From positions 1 through 63,125 of the forward strand of contig JAKFYJ010000035.1 in NCBI GenBank assembly GCA_021730935.1: a stretch of DNA of 63,125 bases, given 5' to 3'. Each line of letters starts with the position of its first letter. Within the stretch, counting starts at the first letter, position 1. The notes beneath the pieces were generated by a model. The model saw nothing but the letters and a program-made list of their open reading frames with translations, was not told the DNA's origin and ran no database searches. Shown here in pieces: positions 46,401 to 55,400 of this stretch. The position numbers and the translations under genes were made by a program. This DNA comes from Elusimicrobiota bacterium (GTDB lineage: Bacteria > Elusimicrobiota > Elusimicrobia > 2-02-FULL-39-32).

Positions 46401-49400
46401 CTTTCAATTTCTTCGTCCGTGAGTTTCCTGGTCTGAATTTCCCTGAGAATTCTGACCGCGGCTTCCAGCTCTAAAGGATTAAGTCCCATATGACTCAACA
46501 CGAAAGAGGAAGCTCTGCTTGCCTGTTCAAGGCGATCGCGCTTGAGAGTCAGCAGATCATCAATTTCCAAGCTAGCTGACAGACCCGTCATTAATGTGAT
46601 GAGGGCAAGGTCCTTTAAACTCAATTCCTTGTCTTTGTAATTCTTGGCAAGGATCTCATAGGCTTCTGGAAAGATTTCAATGCCGGATCCCCGACTCATA
46701 TCACTTTCCGGCTCGGGATGTTTCCCAACAAGAAAGATCTGCCAGGACGCAGGGTTTTTCCGCCGATCATGATCCACTGTCCTACTGAATTCTGTAGTTT
46801 CTGAATTAGGCGTCATCAAACGCCGAACTTCCCCGGCGATGCCAGAATCAGTGGCCACAAAAACAGCCCGTTTGCCGTGAGCTGTGACTTCATAATAATC
46901 AATGTCGTTGCCTTGATACTTTATCTTCCAGTCTCCCTCCTCAAACAGCCCTTCATTTTCCAAATGCCGCCGTTCTTCCAAACTTTTTAGGATATGATCA
47001 GGGTCAAAATATTCTTCAACATCAATATTTTTCAGGCCCACCGCCTCAAAAACCTGCCTGGAGGCGGCGATCAGCGGGCGATGCCATGGTTTTTCCTGCT
47101 GAGGAAAACGCGATCCCGCATCAATTTTAAACATGTTCAGCTCGTCAGTGGTCATCTCACTCAATTTGGCGAAGAATATTTTTAGATGCGTTTCGAGGTC
47201 ATTTCCCCTCATCTCTGCAATACCCTCCGCCTCGCGGATCAGTTCTTCGTAATAAATTGCGATGGGAGAATCCGGAAGATAACCCGCTCCGGCTTTTTCC
47301 ATTTCCACTAAAAGACGCTTCATGGATTCAACAACACTGTCGGGGTTATAATCGTCCGGATCCTCATTGATTTGCGCCTTGGTTCCCAGCTGCATGCGGT
47401 CCCCGATTTCACTGTAACTCATCAGACCTGTCATAATCGCCGCTTCGGCCATCTGTTTGTGTGCAGACCGATAAAGAACCCTTTGCAGAAAAATCTTTGA
47501 AGCGATCCATCTCATATCCGAGGGAATCCTCGTCCTCGTGACATTTTCGTCTGAGAGGAGTTCCAGAAGAGCCAGAGACTTTGTGGTTTGGGTCATGATC
47601 TGATAAAGATCATCAAGGAGTGAAAGATAATCATTGACGGGGCGCTCGGGTTTATTTCTCAATTTGTTTATCTTGGCTTTCAATCGGGAAATATCATTGG
47701 CCATGGTCTTCATTGAGGGAAATTTAATATTTGCAGGGCGCAGAATATCCCCAAATATAGTGTTAAGGCGATCTGCTTGTTCCAGACCATCACTGCTCCA
47801 ATGGCTTTCAATTTTTTCAAGCTCCGTCAGAAATGTGTCGAGAAACTGCAGTTTTTGATTCTGTTCCGGCGCAATTGCGCGCTCCCGCTCTTCCGGAGAA
47901 CGGCGGCCCTGCTGAATCCGCCGCGTTTCCTCGAAGTGTTCTTCCTCAGTCATCAGCCATTCCTGCCAGGCAGGGATGTCGACGGCATAAAGCTTTTTCG
48001 TCATGGGATTATTGGACGAAGTCACCTTGTCGATGAGCCGCATTTTGGCGGATGCATTTTGCAGTTTCATTGTCACAGGCAAGTCCGAATTTTCTGCAAC
48101 TCCAATATGTCCCGCGTGAAGCGCCGTCTGGAGAGTCCCGATCAGAGCTGGTTTATTTTTGATATTCATTTGCGCAAAAGCGCTGAGAGAATCGATTAAT
48201 TTGCCTAATTTATCAGAATTATCCCTGGTAAATCTCAAATCGAAATTCAGCACGCTGAAAACATGATTCTCAAATTGAATCGGGCTGGTGAGCGTGACCC
48301 GAATTTGATTATTGTCCGATTGAACTGCCCGAATCATGCTGGGATTTTTTTTGGCGTCAATCAGGTAATCGCTGGCGACATTATTAAACGTCCCAAGGCG
48401 TTCGGCGCGGGAAGTTTCAGGTGAAAAACCGAGATCGGACAACTGTTTTTCCTGATCGAATGTAACGGCTGTCGGCCTCAAAAGCTTTCGACTGCCGAGG
48501 GAGCGGCGGTTAAACAAGCCGCGCAGAGCCCAAACGGGGTCGCGTCCATTCAAGTCTGTTTTTCGATCATTGGTCGACGCCACTGTCCAGCCTTTCCAGA
48601 GCGCGAGGGCGTTCCACAAAGCATGCAGACTGATGTTCAGGAGCGCACCGCTGAGGATGGCGTTTGCCCAGCCCGGAACATGGCCCGCATAAGGCAAGGA
48701 ATGGATGAAGGACAGGTGAGGGATTCCGGCAAGATATAAAACGAACGGCGTCCAGAGCGCGAGAGTCAAAATGAATCCGATCCGGCGGAGGACGGCATGT
48801 TGATATTCATGATCCACAAAATGCGCGCGGCTGAATTTATGGGAACTTCGGAGAGCCCAATAGGCGATGAGAGGAACGGCTCCAATCAAAAAGCTGACGG
48901 GATATGGAACACGCGCGCCGGCGACCCAAAATATGAGGGCGATGTTGGTCGCGAGGACGGGATAAAAAATCAAGATCCATTTGGTTCGGTCGCTCCACCG
49001 ATAGTCCGGCGAGTTTTTGGGATGATAAACGGAGAAAATGATTTCCCTGGCCGGAACCCAAAGCACGGTATAGAGCCTATAGGCAAACCATTCCCGCAGA
49101 GTTTGATGCTCTTTGTCGTCTTCGTTCCATCTGTCCCGGGCCTGGAGGTCGCGCACGGAGGCAAGAGGCCGCTGATATCCGCTCTGCATTTTAACGAAAT
49201 CAAGCACTTCATCGTCGGGAACACCGCCCCTGATCTTTGCGGCGGCCTGGGCTGCAAGAGCGTTGACCGCTTCGCGTTTCAACGGGCTTCCGGAAAGGGT
49301 TTCTTTGATATCCATCGCCAGGGGAAGGCCGCGGCCTGCGTTTGAAATTGCAGGAGCGAGGATAAAAGCGATGCCGGAATGTTGCTGCCTGGGCGAATGA

Positions 49401-52400
49401 AGCAGGGCTGTGACGATTTTCAGCCTCGACTGGTTCAGGAATTCGCTCAGAGGGAAAATGTCCGTTAATCGGGAGAAATCTCTGACATATTTCCCGTCGG
49501 CGCCGGGCCTGTCAGAATTTGGATGTGCCAGGCTGTTCAATTTTTCAGCCAGTTCAAGACCGAGTTGATCGTCCCCCAGATCCATGCGGTATCGATCCTT
49601 CATGAAACCTTTGACTTCATTCGCGCCTTTGAAAAAGTCCCGCGTCATGGCCGCAAAGTTGACCGCCCAGTGAAACGGATTGTCAGCCGCCGTCCTTTCA
49701 TCGGCTGTTCCGGGGTCTGCGGGCTTGTCGGAATCGTCCAGCGTTTTCTGATCAATGGGGTCCCTGGCCCACTCTTTGCGGAACAGGCTTTTGGCTTTGC
49801 CGAGGTTTTCTTTGTCCTCTGGCTTTCCTGATTTTGCGGCTTTGAGGGCGGCGAGATAAAATTGTTTGCGCGAGTCCGGATCGATTTCCGATGCCAGGGT
49901 CAGAGCCCGTTCCGCGAGGTCAAAGTCCCGGGTTTCGGCGGCCAGTTCCCCGGCTGTCAGAAGCAGTTCGCCCAGAACACGGGGATTTTCCCTGATCTCC
50001 GCGCGGCCGCGGTTCTGTCCGATATGTTCAATCGCCCATTTGAGGCTCGCCCGGAGTTCCGTGGCATTTTGAGGGGTTTCCGGGATGCCCTCTGTGATCT
50101 TCGCCCAGTATAAAAAGAGCCAGAGTCTTTCGGCCGCGATCTTCAAACCGTCCGTCGTTTTTGCTGTTTCCCTTGCGCCGATCAGGGCGCGTAAAGTTTG
50201 CATGGACATCACATCGGCCGATCCTCCGGGTTCGAGAGGATTGTTGATCTGAGCCAAGATGCGGGAGGCGATCGGGAAATTCGAGCTGTAATACGCGCTC
50301 CATCCCAAATGGATGACCATCTCCACATTCTGTTTCGGCGTGATCTGCAGACGCACCAGGTCACGCATCCATTTGTTTGCTTGCGCGAACTCATGGAGGT
50401 CCCAGATCAGGATGTGAATAAGTTTCAAAATGTTCCGTGCCTCCATCTCGTCCAGGGCCTCATCGATTTCTTTCTTCAATTCGGGATCATCTTCATCGAC
50501 ATTGGCTCGATCTCTGCGCACCATATCAATAACTTCCTGGCATACCTGGCAGGCGTTTTGGAGCCTGAGGGGGTCGCTGAGCCGGCGGAGTTTCGTATCG
50601 AACAGGAGTTCAAAAAAATGATCTTTATTGCTGTATATGAGGGTGCTGTATTTGACGTACTTTCGGGCCTGTTCCAGATGTTTGTCAGCCGCGTCGACAT
50701 CTCCGGTTTCGTCAATGAGAGCATGGGCCAGCTGGACGGAGGCGCGCACATAATAGTTGATCACTTTTTCGTCGATGACAGTGAGCTCCTGTCCCAGACG
50801 GTTGTTGACTTTCTTCAAATGATCATAGGCTTTTTGCCTCGAAGCCATAAAGGCGCGGAGGGTTTGTTCGAGAATTTTCCCTCTTTCTTCCACGCGGGCG
50901 GCATCCGTGTTTTTCAGGAGCCCTTCATAAGATTCCGCCTGGAGGAAATATAACATCGGCAGCAAAGCCGGGGCGCCGGCCTGATTTCTGATCCCGTCAT
51001 CCTCAGGCGCGGGACGGGCTGAATTTAACTTTTCGATGAATGACTGGATGAGCTCGACGGATTCTCTGTATCTCCCCACTTTCCGATAGATGTCCGCGAG
51101 ACTGTATGCCGCCAGGATCCTGTCGTGCCACGAGAACGGCGGTTCGATCAGTTTTTGATAGATCGGAATTGATGCTATATAATTTTCTTTGTCTCTATAG
51201 TCATCCGCTGTTTGCAGCAGAATAGCAGGGTCACTCGATGTTGAAATATCGATGGACGCTGCCGTCCCCCCTCTCCAGAGGGCGAGGGCGTTATGTATGG
51301 AATGCGCCAGGAAGGTATATTGGAACCCCGCCGACCAGGCCTCGATGGGGTTTCGGGCAAGGCCAAAATGGAAACCGCTTCCGGGCCAGGCATAGGCCAG
51401 AGGCATGTGGATGCCGAGGGAAAATAAAAGAGCAGGAGCCAGCAACGCTCCCGCCAATCCCAAGCCGACAAAATACAAATGCTTTGCCTCTTGGGGAGTT
51501 TTTCCCTTGTGAGCGCCGCTGAAACGATAGGCGCTCTTGTGAGCCATCCAGACGGAGACGGGGATCATCGCAGCGGCATAAACCGGGAAAAACGACTGTG
51601 CGAGAGCGAAAGCGAGGACGGGAGCCTGATAAACGGCTTCCCAGTTGACGCCGACGGTGGTATAAAAGCGATACATAAATTTCTGCCATTGGGTCTGATT
51701 GGGATCGCCTTCTTTGTAACGAGCGCGGGCAGAGGTGTTCTTGGTGGAGGCGGTGGGAGCGGACAAGGTCCTGGGTTGGGAGCGGGACTCGAGCAGTGTT
51801 TTGAGCCGAGCGCTGAGGATGTCTTTGCTCGCCTGGGAACTTGCCTCCTGAATCTGATGAAACAAGTTTTCCGCATATACCATGTCTGTTTCTGTAAAAT
51901 ATATCGGCAGATTCTTGTTCGAGGCTTGTTTTCTCAACTCCTGGATTGAAGCGTTTCTTATCTGACGGATCCTGGCTTCGGTCACATTCAGAGGACCGGA
52001 AATTTGTCTCATCGTCTCCTCATCTTTTACTCCATGTCTCCCAAAGTTTAGGCGGAGGATCAGGGCGGAGCGCAAAGGGAGGTGGGTCAGCATTTTGGCG
52101 ACCGTCGATTCGTTCACCGTCTGAGCGTATGCATCCTGCACGCCGTCCGGGTCGTGCGCTATTGTTTCTGCAAGCAGGCTCCCTTCTTCGTGCGCTTTTG
52201 AGCCGGGCAAAGGCTTTTCCAACGAAACCACAGAAGCGGCTCCGTTTGCGAGGATGTCTTGAACCTCTGCGGCATCCATAGCGGTCCACTTCGCAATTTC
52301 GCTTAGAGTGGGCACTCGTCCGAGCTCCTCTTCCAGAAAGGCTATTACCCTCTTGATATTGCCATGAAGAGCTCCGAAATGTTTTGGGACGTGGATGACG

Positions 52401-55400
52401 CCTTGAAAAACATTTTGGATGTGGTTTTCATGTTGGATTGCGTGCATCACATAGGTGGACCATTTGCTTTTTGAAGGATCAAAGCGTTTGATCCTGCTTC
52501 CGACCGTAATACTCAGTTCCTGGAGGATTTCCTCCAAATCTGAGGATGGGTGTCTGCTCTTGTGCTTCAGGGCTTGCTTATGAACAAGGTTCTGGACTGC
52601 CGCGAGGCCGATTTCCCATATCAATGTCGGGTCTGCTCCCTCGTCCCGAGCCTGAGCCCAAAAGATTTCATCTGCCTTCTTAAACCCTTTTCCCGGATGT
52701 TGATAGAGATATTCCAAAATCATGCGGAGTTTACGGTCCGTTTCTTCCTGGCGGGCCTTCAAGACTTTTGGAGGATCAAAGGTCAAAAGCGCCGCGAAGG
52801 AGAGAGTTCCAAGGCCCCAGGCCTGAAGATCGGGGGCGAAACAATGGAGGGTCAACAATATCAAAGCGGGCAGGAAAGCCGGGGCAATGCGGCGTACATA
52901 TTTCATCACTTCCGGCATCGAATCTTCGTTCATGCCGAGATCGTACATTACAGTCCCGATTATATGCGAAATTGTTCCTGATTCCTCATACCCGAGCATG
53001 GCATGTCTGACCGCCGACGCCGCAACTTCCGGCAGGCTGACAAGAGCGGTGTCATCGGTCAATCCGAAATGCGTCAGAGCAAAGGACATGTCGTCCCGGC
53101 GTTCCTTCCGCGTAATAGGTTTTCTCCGCTTTTCAAAGGCGCCCAGGTCCGCGACGGATTCAACTTTGCCTGAGGGATAGAGGATCCAATTTTCAAGGTG
53201 TCCGTCGTTTCCCCGTTCGGTCACGGCCCGGTATCCCATGCGGTGAACGCGGACGAGGAACCCGATCACGGCGGCGGCGGCCTCTCGAAAACGATTCAAT
53301 CCTTCCGGAGTGGCGGCGTCTCTCGCGAGGCGTTCAACATCATGAGCCAGCCGTCTGCCGTCCCGATATTCAAACGCGACAATCCTGAGCGGGTTTTTCG
53401 CGCTGAAAGACAGGGTCCCGCGGCCTGCCCCATAAAAATGAAAATCGCCGCTCCATCCCATCATGAAAAGAGGTTTGACGATTCCGGGATTTTCGGGAGA
53501 TTGTTTCCACAATTTTCGGCTGAGCGTGAAGTGGACGGGCCGGATCTCGTCGCGGTCTTTTTCTTCCCCCGGCATTTTTATTTGGATCGCGAACCTTGAC
53601 CCGTCGGCGTTGTCGGCATAAAGGATGTGCCGCCGGAACGATTGGCTCACGGGGACGAGGTTCAGCTCTCTCAGGCGATAAACCGCCTCTTCGCGCTGGG
53701 ACCACTCAATGGGCCCGAATTTGGAGCGGTTGGAAAGGTGATAAGGGTGAGCGATCCTCAGGGCGCTCAAAACCGTGAGGAACCTGGCTGACCGGGCGGG
53801 GTCGGACAACACGCTTGAGAGCGTCGGCATTTTTTTCCGCAAAAGAGATTCAGCCCCTTCCATCCATCGTCTGCTTCTGGGCAGGGGAACCGGCGGGTTT
53901 TCCTCAAACGCCTTGGATTCGAAAACAAATTGTTCGATCATGCGCTCCGCTCCCGGAATATGCGCGGCCTGGAGTTTTTGGGCGGTGAATAAGAGCGCCC
54001 GAAGAACTGTTCTGGACGACGATCCGCATTCTCCGCTCATCAATCGTTCGTGCAATTCTCCGCTTACACCCAGAAGGACGAGTTTGGCCGCATTGACCGT
54101 GTCGGGATCGGAACATTGGGCCATGCGCAAAATAAGGCTGAGGCTTGCTTCCTGAACCTGCGGGCGTGAACTGTCCAGCGCAAACCCTAAAAGGGATCGA
54201 AGATATCCGCGAAAATAAGCGGCCATATGACCTGTTTCGTTGATTTTTTTCAAATCGTTCCCGGTTTTCCCAGAATCCTGAAGGGCGGTGTCATATCCCT
54301 CAAGGTCATGCTCGACCAACATCAGGGCCTTCGGCAGAAAAGGGTCGTCCGGGTTCTGGATCAGGGAATTCAACTCCGGGAGAATATGAATTGCGGATCC
54401 GCTCCTGAGGTTCAAATCGCTGATGAGGATGTCCACAGCGCGGCTTTTTAGATTTGCATCCGCCCACGGCGCTCGAATTATTTCCAGACACGAATCAAGG
54501 ATTCTGAACATACACTCTGATCTAATGCGTTTCACAGATTTGAGGTTAACTTGGGAAGATAAGTGTTTAAAGCCGGTGAACGCTTCATCCAGGGATTTAA
54601 AGTTCATATTTAATCTCTTGGAAAGCAGGATGCGGATTCTGTCTTCAAAAAGTTCCCCAAGGTCCGAATATTCGCCGGCAAGAGCTCCGAGGAGTGTGTG
54701 GTCATCGTCCAAAAAGAGAGTGAGCGGGATGTTCGGGGCCTTCAGTTCATTAAGGACATAGGCGTCTTGTTCCTGCTTCAGGGCCGCGCGGAAGAGGCGA
54801 TGCGCTTCCGCCTTGGCGGCAGGATCGTTTGCGTTCAGCCAGATATGGGAAGCCAACATGAAGGCCTCGATCCGCGTGATGGGGTTGCTCGATGAAAAAT
54901 ATTTTCCAAGCATCGGAATCACATCGACCGTATCGACCACCGATTGAAGTTCACTTTTTCCGTTTCCGGAGAACCGCTCAGGGAAAAGCATTTCCTGCAG
55001 GGCTTCGGTGTCGTTCAGGTTTTCTGTTCTGGACGCTTCCTTGAACTGGCTCAGGATGATCGGCATACAGGCCTTGAGCAGGACTTCCGAAAGATATTTA
55101 TGATACGGGTGACGCGGGTCTAAAAAATCATCTGCGATGGAAACTGAACGGACGTTGTCATAGATCAGGTATCCATAAGGATACAATCCAGGCCTGATTT
55201 TCTTTTCCTTGATCATCGCTTCAATCGCATTGAGGATGTTTGTCAGAAATACGAAATCGATCCTGTCTTTCGGCCAGTCCAAGTTTGTCTCAGCCCTGTC
55301 TCTCAAGTCCTGCACTGCCTGGAGCAAAAGCGGCGTTTGAGGATCAGAATTTGTCCCAGACCCGGCGTCCGTCACGCTCTCTGAAAAAAACAGGTTTGAG

